The notes: generated by a model not told the origin, from the letters alone. A stretch of 64,000 nt of DNA from Salinicola salarius (GCF_003206135.1 NZ_PZJT01000018.1:1-64000), one strand, 5' to 3'; shown: positions 1 through 7,996, numbered from the stretch's first letter. Numbers and translations are program-made.

Positions 1-282
1 TTCAGACAAAGCGTAAGGCTTACAAATTCTGCAGACCAGCAGCATGTTGCTCGGTTCCTGCCAGATGGACTTTCTGGCATGGTTGGAGCGCTACCTATTT
101 TATCTCAGCAAGAAGCAATTTTTGTTGGTGAAGGTGCGGCTCTACCTTCTAGGGTGAGAGTAAGGGATCTAAAAGAAGGGCAATTGCCAAAATCAAATAC
201 TATACCATTTGCTCAGGGCTGGGCGAGTGATCGCCTAGATATAGATAAATTGAAGGAAATATCTGAGAGGATGTGCAGTTAA
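1..282 (+). CDS. HerA-like ATPase (DUF87 family), C-terminal fragment
   Basis: The reading frame is open from the first base to the TAA at 280-282, giving the last 93 residues of a protein that begins before the window. The fragment has the tail typical of bacterial HerA-like FtsK/VirB4-type ATPases: a stretch around LTNSADQQHVARFLPDG, then LSGMVGALPILSQQEA, then a VGEGAALPSRVRV strand. In that family this segment closes the ATPase core of a hexameric DNA translocase, often found in anti-phage loci beside a nuclease or NADase partner. The ATP-binding motifs lie outside the window. The gene is AT-rich compared with the rest of the window and is followed at once by an attC-like site, so it was probably carried as an integron cassette. 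The family call rests on the C-terminal pattern only. Confidence 0.72.
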   Translation, partial: FRQSVRLTNSADQQHVARFLPDGLSGMVGALPILSQQEAIFVGEGAALPSRVRVRDLKEGQLPKSNTIPFAQGWASDRLDIDKLKEISERMCS

Positions 283-287
283 AACGC

Positions 288-360
288 GTTATAACAAGGC
301 ACTGCACGCGGATAAATTAATCGCTGCGCTCATAGTTTACCGGTGAGCGCGGCGTTATGC
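288..360. repeat. attC-like integron recombination site 1
   Basis: Six bases after the ATPase stop codon there is an imperfect inverted repeat bounded by GTTATAAC on the left and GCGTTATGC on the right. Folding the strand pairs CTGCACGCGGATAAA with the complement of the right arm (CTCACCGGTAAA), leaving three unpaired single bases on the left arm. ATAAC core boxes lie at both ends. Outer ATAAC/GTTAT boxes, imperfect inner arms and extrahelical bases are the features that integron integrases recognise in attC sites. The site separates the ATPase gene from the next cassette gene. Confidence 0.72.
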
Positions 361-398
361 AGGGCAAGCATTGAGCCACAGAGGAGTTAGATAAAAAT

Positions 399-1238
399 AT
401 GTTTCACTTGCTAGTATCTTATCAAGGGTGGCCTGACTCAGGCGGAACCATGTCAATGAGCCGCATATATATTAGAGAAGGCGACCCTGTTGGTAGTAGT
501 TTTTATTCAAACGGTACACTCGATGTTGCCAAACTAAAGGAATACCCTGTACTTTTAGTGACCGAAACTGGGGGCAACGGGCCGCAATTCGCAAGGGTAG
601 CGTATATTACAAATATCACCTTGGGGCATGAGGTATCTATTCAATATGCCATTGACAATAGCATTCAGCCAATTTCCAATGCTGAGCTAGAAGGGCATTC
701 AGTAGAATTGAGATTAGGACGATTTGGTTTATCCCACACCTGTTGGTCTGTGTGCGACGTTGATCTATTTAAGCTTTTGTTGCAAAACCAACAAAAAAGG
801 TCTATCAGTCCGAAGGTGTTCTCGCTTGAAGCGGCTTACTCGCAAGATGAAAATCTTGTCTCGATCATGATGCCATTTGGAGCTGAATTTAATCCGGTAC
901 ATGCTGCTCTTCAACAATCAATCAGTGCTGTCGGTTTGGAGAGCGTAAGAGCTGACAACATATGGGAGCACCATACGATAATCCAAGATATCGTAAACAT
1001 AATAGCTCGAGCCAAAGTTGTAGTATGTGACTGTTCAGGGAAAAATCCTAATGTGTTTTACGAGGCTGGGGTTGCCCACGCTATCGGTAAAGAGGTGATC
1101 CTTATAACTCAGTCAGAGCACGATATTCCTTTTGATCTTCGGCATATACGCTACATAAGATACCTGCCTAATACCGAAGGCCTTGCCGATTTGTCGACAT
1201 CATTACAGTCAAGGTTACGTTCAATTAGAGGCTGGTAA
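399..1238 (+). CDS. Cassette protein with C-terminal nucleoside 2-deoxyribosyltransferase/TIR-like domain
   Basis: 279 residues, ATG preceded by GAGGAG at 381-386. Residues 1-130 form an N-terminal region that I do not recognise. Residues 152-255 match the fold of nucleoside 2-deoxyribosyltransferase-like and TIR-like proteins: VSIMMPF strand, a helix, then VVVCDCSGKNPNVFYEAGVAHAIGK at about 207-231. Glu222 in NVFYEAG is in the position of the catalytic glutamate that attacks N-glycosidic bonds. There is no signal peptide or membrane segment, so it should be cytoplasmic. The gene is AT-rich and lies between two attC-like sites, so it is a mobile cassette. Related domains act in anti-phage systems as NAD- or nucleotide-cleaving effectors. 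That role here is inference; a housekeeping nucleoside salvage enzyme is less likely because of the extra N-terminal region. Confidence 0.7.
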   Translation: MFHLLVSYQGWPDSGGTMSMSRIYIREGDPVGSSFYSNGTLDVAKLKEYPVLLVTETGGNGPQFARVAYITNITLGHEVSIQYAIDNSIQPISNAELEGHSVELRLGRFGLSHTCWSVCDVDLFKLLLQNQQKRSISPKVFSLEAAYSQDENLVSIMMPFGAEFNPVHAALQQSISAVGLESVRADNIWEHHTIIQDIVNIIARAKVVVCDCSGKNPNVFYEAGVAHAIGKEVILITQSEHDIPFDLRHIRYIRYLPNTEGLADLSTSLQSRLRSIRGW

Positions 1239-1242
1239 AATT

Positions 1243-1319
1243 GCATAACAAAGCCACAAATCCGCTCCCTTCGGTCGCCCGACGCTCGCAAGCTCGCGCG
1301 GTTTATGGCAGCGTTATAT
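1243..1319. repeat. attC-like integron recombination site 2
   Basis: Starting four bases after the stop codon of the cassette gene, the left arm reads GCATAACAAAGCCACAAATCCGC and the right arm ends GCGGTTTATGGCAGCGTTATAT. The reverse complement of the right arm (ATAACGCTGCCATAAACCGC) matches the left arm almost base for base, apart from the central AAA/GCT spacer and single unpaired bases. This is a clear attC signature and marks the last recognisable cassette boundary in this direction. Confidence 0.8.
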
Positions 1320-1361
1320 CTACTTTTGGCTGAACGTCCGCTTTTGGCCGAATACTGTCAC

Positions 1362-1814
1362 TCACAGGCCACCCGCGACCGACCGGACTTTGACGAATTT
1401 CATTAAGCCGCGGTCCCGTTTCTCAACGGGAATCCAGCCGGCACGCTCGTAAAACGTGAAGGCTCGACTGCCGATTTCGGTTTCCAGCCAAATCTCGTCG
1501 AATTTGGCGAATAGATGGTGCTCGGCTCTCTCGAGGAGTAACCGGCCCACACCTAGCCCTTCATGGTCGGCGCGGACGAACAGTCCAAACACGCACCCGG
1601 TCTCGTCACGAACCATCGAAAAGCCCACGGGTACTCGATCAATCTCCGCAACCCAGAGACAAGGGCCCTGGGCGATCATGGCGGCAATGGCCTCCTGCGT
1701 GATGCCCATTTCGGCAAGCTGCTCGATCGATAGGTGGTTCTCCGCCATGCTGGTGCGAATGGCGAAGATCTCCCCGGTGTCTGTCTCTCTCGCTTCTCTC
1801 ACTTGAATTGACAT
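1362..1814 (-). CDS. GNAT-family N-acetyltransferase
   Basis: 150 residues from an ATG preceded by AAGGG; an upstream ATG in the same frame would add 12 residues that do not fit the family. The order of elements is that of GNAT enzymes: VREARETD strand at the N-terminus, a central VFGLFVRADHEGLGVGRLLLERAEHHL stretch containing the acetyl-CoA pyrophosphate-binding loop (around G-L-G-V-G), then a FYERAGWIPV segment near the C-terminus. Such proteins move acetyl from acetyl-CoA to an amine on a small molecule or protein; the substrate cannot be read from sequence. The gene is reversed relative to the cassettes and sits just outside the last attC-like site, so it may be either an inverted array gene with its own promoter or the first gene of the flanking chromosome. 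Confidence 0.82.
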   Translation of the reverse strand: MSIQVREARETDTGEIFAIRTSMAENHLSIEQLAEMGITQEAIAAMIAQGPCLWVAEIDRVPVGFSMVRDETGCVFGLFVRADHEGLGVGRLLLERAEHHLFAKFDEIWLETEIGSRAFTFYERAGWIPVEKRDRGLMKFVKVRSVAGGL

Positions 1815-2252
1815 GGATCGATGCCCTTGGCAGCGATTGAAAATCGCCATGGGCGATCATTCTGGGGCACACAGTGCCGTCGGGCGAACTTGGTTGGCGG
1901 CTTGGAGCCGTGGCTACGTAGTCCTGAGATGGACAACCACAGGGTCAGCTTTTGAAGCTGAGAGGTATATTGGATGGTATATCTAGATTTTCTGACTTAA
2001 TAAATATCTCATAAAAACAGGTATTTAGATGTCATTATAGAATCCTGCTGGCGCCAACAAATCAATTGATCCCGACGCTTTCCCTTCCTCCGAACCGCTC
2101 TCCCTTGGCTTCCAATTCGGCACATGACTATTGCGTGCGGAACCAGGTCATTAGCAGCTTCGAACCATGCGTTCGGACGGCGAAGCTCAAATCCTCAAAT
2201 CCTCAAGGGCTCACTGTGGCACTCTACGATCTCAAGCTGCGGGCGCGGCCTG
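1815..2252. other. Intergenic region, partly AT-rich
   Basis: This 438-base gap has a strongly AT-rich core around 1960-2060 that probably contains the promoter of the GNAT gene. Short open frames around 2066-2400 have GC-rich random composition, no ribosome binding site and no recognisable domain. I see no attC or attI site here. Confidence 0.5.
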
Positions 2253-4712
2253 CTACTGTGCTGATGATGCGTCAGGCCCTGTAGCGTCGCGCGGCACCAG
2301 CAGACGTATACGGGGGTCGGCGATTTCGATTCCCAGCTTGCGAAAGCGCTCCAGAATGCGTCGATTGGTTTCACGTTGAACTCCCCAGCGCCCTTTATCG
2401 ACACACTGTATCCGGCCGACCAGTGTCACCATCGAGCCATCCACCGCGTTGACGCCCCACACTTCGAGGTCATTGAGAATCAGATCCTTGAATGCCGGAT
2501 CACTGCGCAGGCCGGCACCGATATCCTTCAGCTCGGTAATCGCTCGTTCAATATCCGTGTCGTAACTGACGCTGATGCTGACCTCCGCATTACCGATTCC
2601 GCGGTTGGTGTTGTTGACCGTCGATACCGAGCTGAAGGGAACGATATGCAGCGAACCGTCGCCGGCTCTCAGTCGCACGGTGCGAATCGACAGATACTCG
2701 ACCACCCCTGATATGCCAGCTACCGTCACCCAGTCACCGACCTGCATCGCGTTTTCCATCAGCAAGAAGATACCGGTGATGAAGTCTTGCACCAGCTTCT
2801 GCGAACCAAAGCCTATCGCAACGCCGATAATGCTGGCACCGGCCAGCAGCGGTGTCGTATTAATCCCGAGCTCGTTCAACGCTGTCAGGCCGACAATCAA
2901 CACGATAAGAATGAGCAGGCAGGTTCGCAGCATCGGCAACAGCGTACGCAAGCGCGCCACTCGCATGCGTTCACCCTGCTTCTCCCAGAGCGCGAGCCGC
3001 CGCTCGGCTGCGGCGTTTACCGTCTGCCAGACAACGGTCGCGACGATGACGGCAACCAGAATAGTCAAAGCCGCCGAGACTAAACTGCGCCCGATGGTCC
3101 CGGGCGCAAACCAGCCTATCGCGTTCAGCCCCCAGGCCTGACAGAGTAGAACAACCGTACAGGCCGTGATGACCAGCGAAATCAGGCGACGGATCAATGG
3201 ATGGTAGCGTTCGATCAGACGACCGAAAATACCGGTTTCGGGGCTCTCATACGTACCGTTGTCCTGCGTCTCGGCAGAAGCAGCAGTGGGAAATAGCCGC
3301 TCTAGAGCGCCTAGCGCGAGGATCGCCACCACGCGAGCGGCGATAATGATGACGCCCGAAACGCTGATGAAATGAATCAGCCTGGGGAAGCCATTCTCGA
3401 CGCCAAGCGCCCAGACGACCCAGGCACCCATCACCAAGACAGCGGCAAAAAAAGCCCAGACCTGCGCCAGCCAGTTGCGCATTGAAGCAAGCGGCCCGTG
3501 TGCCTCCGCCGGTGCTGCAATGGCTTCGCCGACCGGATGCCGGAGCTTGAAAATCAGTATCACGAGGAAGATGTGCACGAACAACGAAGCGATCTTGATG
3601 ATCGCCAGGCTTCCCGCTGGGCTGGCACCCAGGGCTCGTACGGCCCCTGCAAGGGCAATGCCGAACGTGGAAAGCACGACGAAGCGTCGTATCCAGACGT
3701 GCAGAACCATCGAAAGATCGTGGTTCACCTTCAGCAGGCTTAGGCCACAGCTTGCGGGAGAAACCAGCAGACGCACTACAGCCATGGTGACGCGGGTGAT
3801 GACATAGGCGTTGACGAATTCACTCGTCACGGCATGGATGCGTTCGTTACCGCCTTCTAGCCAATGCATGACAAGGCCCGACGCGCAGAAAAACAGCACC
3901 AACGGCAACAGGTCGAGGATCAGTACACCGACGGCAAAAGGCAGATGTCGCAATGTGCTCCAGTTTTCGCTTGGTCTCGGCGCTGCGCCGTTACGATCAT
4001 GCCGGGCGCTCTCCGCCGCGATACCGTCATTTCCGGTTGCCTCGTTAGCGCTGGCAACGGCTTGCTGTGCCGCCGCCGGTCCGCCACTCGCCGCGTTTGC
4101 TGGATCGACCGGGACGGCTTCTATCCGATCGATGCCGTTTCGATGGGTCTGCACCAGCGCCACACTCCCCTCCGCTGGGCGAGTGCCTCCAGCCGTTACG
4201 GTCTCCATGAAGGCACGTTGTTCTGATAGTTGCGTCGCGTTCCGCTCTTCGTCCTGCTTCCTTTCGAATGCCTGGCGTTGCGTTTCGCCGTTGCGGTTCT
4301 GTTCCTTCCTGGCATTCGTTTCGGCTTCCTCGGCGTGCTCGATCAACGCGCGGCGGGGCCGGCTCAGTACACGACGCAGCCACCACTCGAGAACAAGACC
4401 GATGATGAATACTGCAGCAAGACCGATGAGCGCCTGCATCAGCAACGTTCGGCCCTCGTCGCTGCTGAAGAGCGTCCCGAACCAGTCAGGTAACTCGAGG
4501 GCCGCCTGTTTGATTTGACCGAACTGATCGCCGAGGCCGCCGGCCCATCTGCCGACCTGACTCAGCGCCTGGGTAATCAGCCCGTTCGCTTCCAACGGAA
4601 CGAGTGCGCTATCCAAGGAGTCCGGCGATGCCGGTTCCTGTGCCACGGAAATCGGGGCCAGCGCGAAGGCAAGCAGGCATGCGAGAAGTGCTTGAAGAAT
4701 CCGTTTACGCAT
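2253..4712 (-). CDS. Large MscS-family mechanosensitive channel (YbiO-like)
   Basis: 819 residues. The chosen start gives a clean signal peptide (RILQALLACLLAFALAP, then SVAQ) and drops an upstream extension without hydrophobic character; the ribosome binding site is weak. After a periplasmic segment there are about 11 hydrophobic helices. The last is the MscS pore helix (LLAGASIIGVAIGFGSQKLVQDF), followed by the beta domain (VGDWVTVAGISGVVEYLSIRTV and IVPFSSVSTVNN) and a cytoplasmic alpha/beta domain. An extended polar linker rich in Glu, Arg and Gln lies between the first and second membrane helices. Such large MscS homologues open on hypo-osmotic shock to release solutes, a useful role in a halophile. 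E. coli YbiO is about 740 residues, so this one is somewhat longer. Single gene, no operon partners. Confidence 0.88.
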   Translation of the reverse strand: MRKRILQALLACLLAFALAPISVAQEPASPDSLDSALVPLEANGLITQALSQVGRWAGGLGDQFGQIKQAALELPDWFGTLFSSDEGRTLLMQALIGLAAVFIIGLVLEWWLRRVLSRPRRALIEHAEEAETNARKEQNRNGETQRQAFERKQDEERNATQLSEQRAFMETVTAGGTRPAEGSVALVQTHRNGIDRIEAVPVDPANAASGGPAAAQQAVASANEATGNDGIAAESARHDRNGAAPRPSENWSTLRHLPFAVGVLILDLLPLVLFFCASGLVMHWLEGGNERIHAVTSEFVNAYVITRVTMAVVRLLVSPASCGLSLLKVNHDLSMVLHVWIRRFVVLSTFGIALAGAVRALGASPAGSLAIIKIASLFVHIFLVILIFKLRHPVGEAIAAPAEAHGPLASMRNWLAQVWAFFAAVLVMGAWVVWALGVENGFPRLIHFISVSGVIIIAARVVAILALGALERLFPTAASAETQDNGTYESPETGIFGRLIERYHPLIRRLISLVITACTVVLLCQAWGLNAIGWFAPGTIGRSLVSAALTILVAVIVATVVWQTVNAAAERRLALWEKQGERMRVARLRTLLPMLRTCLLILIVLIVGLTALNELGINTTPLLAGASIIGVAIGFGSQKLVQDFITGIFLLMENAMQVGDWVTVAGISGVVEYLSIRTVRLRAGDGSLHIVPFSSVSTVNNTNRGIGNAEVSISVSYDTDIERAITELKDIGAGLRSDPAFKDLILNDLEVWGVNAVDGSMVTLVGRIQCVDKGRWGVQRETNRRILERFRKLGIEIADPRIRLLVPRDATGPDASSAQ

Positions 4713-5096
4713 TTCATTAATCGGCAACCGAGGAAGCCGGCCTGTGCAGGGAGCCATTGGTGTTACAGCTGATAAATCAAGGTAGTGTAAAGCTTCAGCT
4801 TGTCCAACTGCTCCGCTGGGCTAAAGAAGCGAAGTGCTTGCCTTATTAACGAAGAGATAAGAGTACGGAAAGATCCGCTTAGGAAAACACTGCACAAATG
4901 TCTGCACAGGCGAATCGCTACGTTGCGCGGTACGGGCGCGCCAGCCCCGTCGAGATTCGACTAACCCCCGTGTTATGTCTTGCCTTCTCCGTTCCGGTCG
5001 TCTTGCGCTTCATCCCGTTCGCCTATGTGTTCAGCAGCAGCTCGATGAGCGCTCCCTGGGCTGAAACGTTGCGAAAGAAAGAGAATGACAGCTACG
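4713..5096. other. Intergenic region upstream of the MscS gene
   Basis: About 380 bases containing the probable promoter of the channel gene (AT-rich stretch at 4760-4890). An open frame runs through on the plus strand into the next gene, but it has no ribosome binding site and is antisense to the small secreted-protein gene, so I do not count it. Confidence 0.4.
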
Positions 5097-5118
5097 AAAA
5101 AAGGGCCCGAAGGCCCTT
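5097..5118 (-). terminator. Rho-independent terminator of the first small secreted-protein gene
   Basis: Read on the minus strand: AAGGGCC, a TTCG tetraloop, GGCCCTT, then more T residues. It lies 22 bases after the stop codon of the gene at 5141-5515. The perfect stem, UUCG loop and U-tract make this a strong intrinsic terminator. Confidence 0.9.
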
Positions 5119-5140
5119 GTTCTACTCCTCGCTCAGCAAT

Positions 5141-5515
5141 TTAGCTGTTGCTGGCGAAGCTCATTTCCACGTTGCCGCGGTCGTTGCTGCCATTCTGGGT
5201 AGCGTGCTGCAGCGCTTGGGCGGCGGCGTCGCTCTGGCCTTCACCCACCAGCGGGTTATGGCTGGTCGAGATGTTGGTGGCGAGTTGCGTGGCGTCGGCG
5301 ACGTTCTCCAATGCCTGGTCCGCTGCGGCGCTATGCCCGCCGATGACGGTATCGACACTGTAGCGAGTCGGCAGTGCGTGGTACTGCGCGGTCTGTTCGA
5401 TATTGAGCGCTTCGCTCTGCTGATCAAAGTGACGTTGTTCGACAGCACTGTTGGCCTGAGCGGCGGCGGGCAGAGCAATGGCGATTGCGATGGCTGCGAG
5501 AATGCGGGTTTTCAT
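5141..5515 (-). CDS. Small secreted protein, paralogue A
   Basis: 124 residues with ATG preceded by GGAGGC. Residues 1-21 are a signal peptide (MKTRILAAIAIAIALPAAAQA) and cleavage would leave about 103 residues. The mature part starts NSAVEQRHFDQQSEALNIEQ, contains the motif TQYHALPTRYS-like at about 42-53, and then a hydrophilic region rich in Ala, Gln, Asn and Asp. No cysteine or membrane helix follows, so it should be a free periplasmic or exported protein. I do not recognise the family. A paralogue lies 237 bases upstream on the same strand and is almost identical through the first 55 or so residues, then diverges. Each copy has its own terminator, so they are separate transcription units. 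Confidence 0.78.
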   Translation of the reverse strand: MKTRILAAIAIAIALPAAAQANSAVEQRHFDQQSEALNIEQTAQYHALPTRYSVDTVIGGHSAAADQALENVADATQLATNISTSHNPLVGEGQSDAAAQALQHATQNGSNDRGNVEMSFASNS

Positions 5516-5689
5516 GGTGTTGCCTCCAATGATCATCTGTTGTGGCGTGGGGCCCTTGGCCTCAACCTGTGATGTCATTATCGGGTGATTTCCGTTAGAT
5601 GACTAATCAAGTGGCGTGAAATCAGCTATCGATAAGAATGATCTTGGCGGATAAGTCTGGATATAAATCAGGGAGGCAGTAGATAAAAC

Positions 5690-5714
5690 TAAAAAGGGAG
5701 CCTGTGGCTCCCTT
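5690..5714 (-). terminator. Rho-independent terminator of the second small secreted-protein gene
   Basis: Read on the minus strand: AAGGGAGCC, loop ACA, GGCTCCCTT, then TTT. The nine-base perfect stem begins about 38 bases after the stop codon of the gene at 5753-6124. Confidence 0.88.
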
Positions 5715-5752
5715 GGATACGCTAGCGGCTAGCACTTTGCCGAAGGCAAGAC

Positions 5753-6124
5753 TTACAGGGTGGCGAAGTTCACTTCGACGTTGCCCTTGTCATTGCTGAC
5801 GGTCTGGGTAGCGTTCTGCAGCGCCTGGCCGGCAGCAGCGCTCTGACCTTCGCCGATCAGGCTGTTGTTGGACGGCTGCACGCTGGTAGTCAGTTGAGTG
5901 GATTCGGCCACGTTCTTCAGGGCCTGATCGGCAGCGGTGCTGTGGCCGCCATCGACGGTGTCGGCGCTGTAGCGAGTCGGCAGTGCGTGGTACTGCGCGG
6001 TCTGTTCGATATTGAGCGCTTCGCTCTGCTGATCAAAGTGACGTTGTTCGACGGCACTGTTGGCCTGGGCGGCGGCGGGCAGAGCAATGGCGATTGCGAT
6101 GGCTGCGAGAATGCGAGTTTTCAT
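5753..6124 (-). CDS. Small secreted protein, paralogue B
   Basis: 123 residues, ATG preceded by GGAGG. The signal peptide is identical to that of the neighbouring paralogue and the mature N-terminus (NSAVEQRHFDQQSEALNIEQ) is also the same. The second half differs: TVDGGHSTAADQALKNVAESTQLTTS against TVIGGHSAAADQALENVADATQLATN, ending in NVEVNFATL against NVEMSFASNS. The shared pattern of residues in the divergent half (GGHSxAADQAL, GEGQSxAAxQALQxATQ, NxxGNVEx-F) shows both are under selection. No known domain is recognised. Expression is monocistronic, with a terminator close behind. Confidence 0.78.
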   Translation of the reverse strand: MKTRILAAIAIAIALPAAAQANSAVEQRHFDQQSEALNIEQTAQYHALPTRYSADTVDGGHSTAADQALKNVAESTQLTTSVQPSNNSLIGEGQSAAAGQALQNATQTVSNDKGNVEVNFATL

Positions 6125-6432
6125 GGCGTTACCTCCAAAATGTCTTTTTGATTGATGGCCTCTCGGCCTCAACCTGTGGCGACATTATGGGAGCCGACTC
6201 TTTAGTCTGCTAATCACGCGTAGTGAATTCGACTATCGACAGGATTAATACTAAGGTCGAATCCATGGATTGGCTCTGGAGTGTAAACCTTTTCCCTCCG
6301 GTTGTGTGAATTCAGCCAAGCCGGCTCCGAGTTTCCCATTCCGGCCAGGGCCTTCGAACGGTTTTGCTCGATACCGGCGCGCCCGCCATAATGGCAGCAT
6401 CTCATCCATCGCTTGCCAGCAGAGAACCCCTT
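6125..6432. other. Divergent intergenic region
   Basis: About 308 bases separate the minus-strand secreted-protein gene from the plus-strand S1-domain gene. The AT-rich part at 6190-6260 probably holds promoters for one or both. It contains a 12-base palindrome, AATCCATGGATT (6260-6271), with no assigned role. Confidence 0.4.
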
Positions 6433-7125
6433 ATGACCCGCACGCCTCGGGATAACGCTCCCGCCGAATCGTCACGCGCTGCCGAGCCACAGGTCAACGT
6501 GGGTGATGTCGCTTATCTACGGGTGACGAAGGTCAACGATATTGGCGCCTTCCTGAACTGGGGCCGCCCCAAGGATCTGCTGCTGCCGTTCGGCGAACAG
6601 CGCTTCCGCCCGGACGAGGGCAAGCGCGTGCTGGTGATGATCTATGTCGACGACCGCATGCGCCCAGTGGCCAGCATGAAGCTCGATCGCTTCCTGCAGG
6701 ACGAGTCGGAAGGCTTGAAGGCGGGCGACCGGGTATCGCTGGTGATCGCCGATCTGACCGATCTCGGCGCCAAGGCGGTGGTCAATAGCCGCTTCTGGGG
6801 GTTGCTGTATCACGACGACATGTCGCGGCCGCTGCGTCGCGGCGACCGCGTGGAAGGTTATGTCCGTCGTGTGCGCGACGACGCCCGCCTGGATCTATCG
6901 CTACTGCCGCCGGGACAGGCGCGTCTGGATGTGGTCGGCGACAAGGTGCTGGCGGCGCTGGCCGACAACGACGGGTTCCTGGCGCTGGGCGACAAGAGCC
7001 CGGCCGACGCCATCAAGGCGCGACTGGGCGTCAGCAAGAATGCCTTCAAGCAGGCCATCGGCCGCCTCTACAAGCAGCGCCGGATCGTCATCGAAGAGGA
7101 TGGCATCCGGTTGTTCGAAGAATGA
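6433..7125 (+). CDS. S1-like RNA-binding protein, CvfB family
   Basis: 230 residues. The start at 6433 is chosen because upstream in-frame residues are low-complexity and unlike the family; the ribosome binding site (AGAG) is weak. The protein has the CvfB/YitL layout: an S1-like OB fold at about 20-60 (VGDVAYLRVTKVNDIGAFLNWGRPKDLLLPFGEQ), a second at about 90-125, a third around GDRVEGYVRRVRDDARLDLS, and a C-terminal winged-helix domain (SPADAIKARLGVSKNAFKQAIGRLYKQRRI). Staphylococcal CvfB binds RNA and affects virulence gene expression and RNA stability; the role in gammaproteobacteria is not well defined. It is a stand-alone gene, converging with otnI with only seven bases between stops. 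Confidence 0.87.
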   Translation: MTRTPRDNAPAESSRAAEPQVNVGDVAYLRVTKVNDIGAFLNWGRPKDLLLPFGEQRFRPDEGKRVLVMIYVDDRMRPVASMKLDRFLQDESEGLKAGDRVSLVIADLTDLGAKAVVNSRFWGLLYHDDMSRPLRRGDRVEGYVRRVRDDARLDLSLLPPGQARLDVVGDKVLAALADNDGFLALGDKSPADAIKARLGVSKNAFKQAIGRLYKQRRIVIEEDGIRLFEE

Positions 7126-7132
7126 TCGCCGG

Positions 7133-7945
7133 TCACATCCGATAGGTGCGATACCAGCCGAGCCCGGCTTCCGTTTCGCCGCGGGGCTTGTATTCGCAGC
7201 CCAGCCAGCCGTCGTAGCCGGCCTGGTCGAGCTGGGCGAATAGCCACGGGTAGTTGACCTCACCGGTATCCGGTTCGTGCCGTTCGGGCACACCGGCGAT
7301 CTGGATATGGCCTACGCCATCGCGGTAGCGCTCGTAGGTCTTCCAGATATCTCCATCCATGATCTGGGTATGGTAGAAATCCATCTGCACCTTGACGTTG
7401 GGCTCGTTCAGCTCGGCGAGGACCGCATGCCCTTCGGCCTGATGATTGAGGAAGTAGCCCGGCATGTCGCGAGTATTGATCGGCTCGATCAGCAACGTCA
7501 GATCGTGTTCGGCGAGCTTTCGCGCGGCGAAGCGAAGATTCTCAAGATAAATCTGATGGTTATCGGAAAATGTTTCACGGGAAACATTGTCCGGGACAGT
7601 CTCGGATGTCGGTTCTTCTACCAGTCCGGCCATGGCGTGCAGGCGCGGGCAGTTCAACGCCTTGGCGTAGCGAATCGCGGTATCGACGCTGTCGCGGAAC
7701 TCCGCTTCACGACCGGGAAGGGCGGCCAGGCCGCGCTCGCCGGCAGCCCAGTCGCCAGGCGGCAGGTTGAACAGCACCTGTTCGAGCCCGTGGCGCTTCA
7801 GCTCGGCGGCGATCGCTTCGGGTTCGAAGTCATACGGGAACAGGAACTCGACTCCGGTGAAACCATTCGCGGCGGCTCTGGCAAAGCGCTCCATGAACGG
7901 GACTTCGTTGAACATCATGCTGAGATTGGCGGCGAAACGCGGCAT
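7133..7945 (-). CDS. otnI: 2-oxo-tetronate isomerase OtnI (hydroxypyruvate isomerase family)
   Basis: 270 residues, ATG preceded by AGGA. It is a xylose-isomerase-like TIM barrel with the family's N-terminal PRFAANLSMMFNEVPFMERF, a glutamate in LLIEPINTRDMPGYFL and a second in GCEYKP that bind metal and substrate. In the C4 acid-sugar pathway this enzyme interconverts 2-oxo-tetronate and 3-oxo-tetronate so that products of erythronate and threonate oxidation reach the kinase OtnK. It is the last gene of a five-gene minus-strand operon (regulator-ltnD-otnK-otnC-otnI), 51 bases after otnC. The close homologue hydroxypyruvate isomerase (Hyi) is separated mainly by context, which here clearly favours OtnI. 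Confidence 0.88.
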   Translation of the reverse strand: MPRFAANLSMMFNEVPFMERFARAAANGFTGVEFLFPYDFEPEAIAAELKRHGLEQVLFNLPPGDWAAGERGLAALPGREAEFRDSVDTAIRYAKALNCPRLHAMAGLVEEPTSETVPDNVSRETFSDNHQIYLENLRFAARKLAEHDLTLLIEPINTRDMPGYFLNHQAEGHAVLAELNEPNVKVQMDFYHTQIMDGDIWKTYERYRDGVGHIQIAGVPERHEPDTGEVNYPWLFAQLDQAGYDGWLGCEYKPRGETEAGLGWYRTYRM

Positions 7946-7996
7946 GGCCTGATTCCTCGGTGATCCGGTTGAAGGTATGGACAGACGAATGCGCGC

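Larger units (their letters stand above)
5358..6126. repeat. Direct duplication: 5358-5517 and 5967-6126
   Basis: The two 160-base segments, 609 bases apart, differ at about three positions by eye. They cover the start codon, signal peptide and first half of the mature part of the two small secreted proteins. Outside these limits the genes align only loosely, both in the C-terminal half and in the upstream region. Such sharp boundaries suggest recent gene conversion or partial duplication rather than uniform divergence. Confidence 0.8.

Noticed and set aside
4898-5572. Open frame on the plus strand across the first small secreted-protein gene
   Set aside because: Antisense to a gene with signal peptide, ribosome binding site and terminator; no support of its own.
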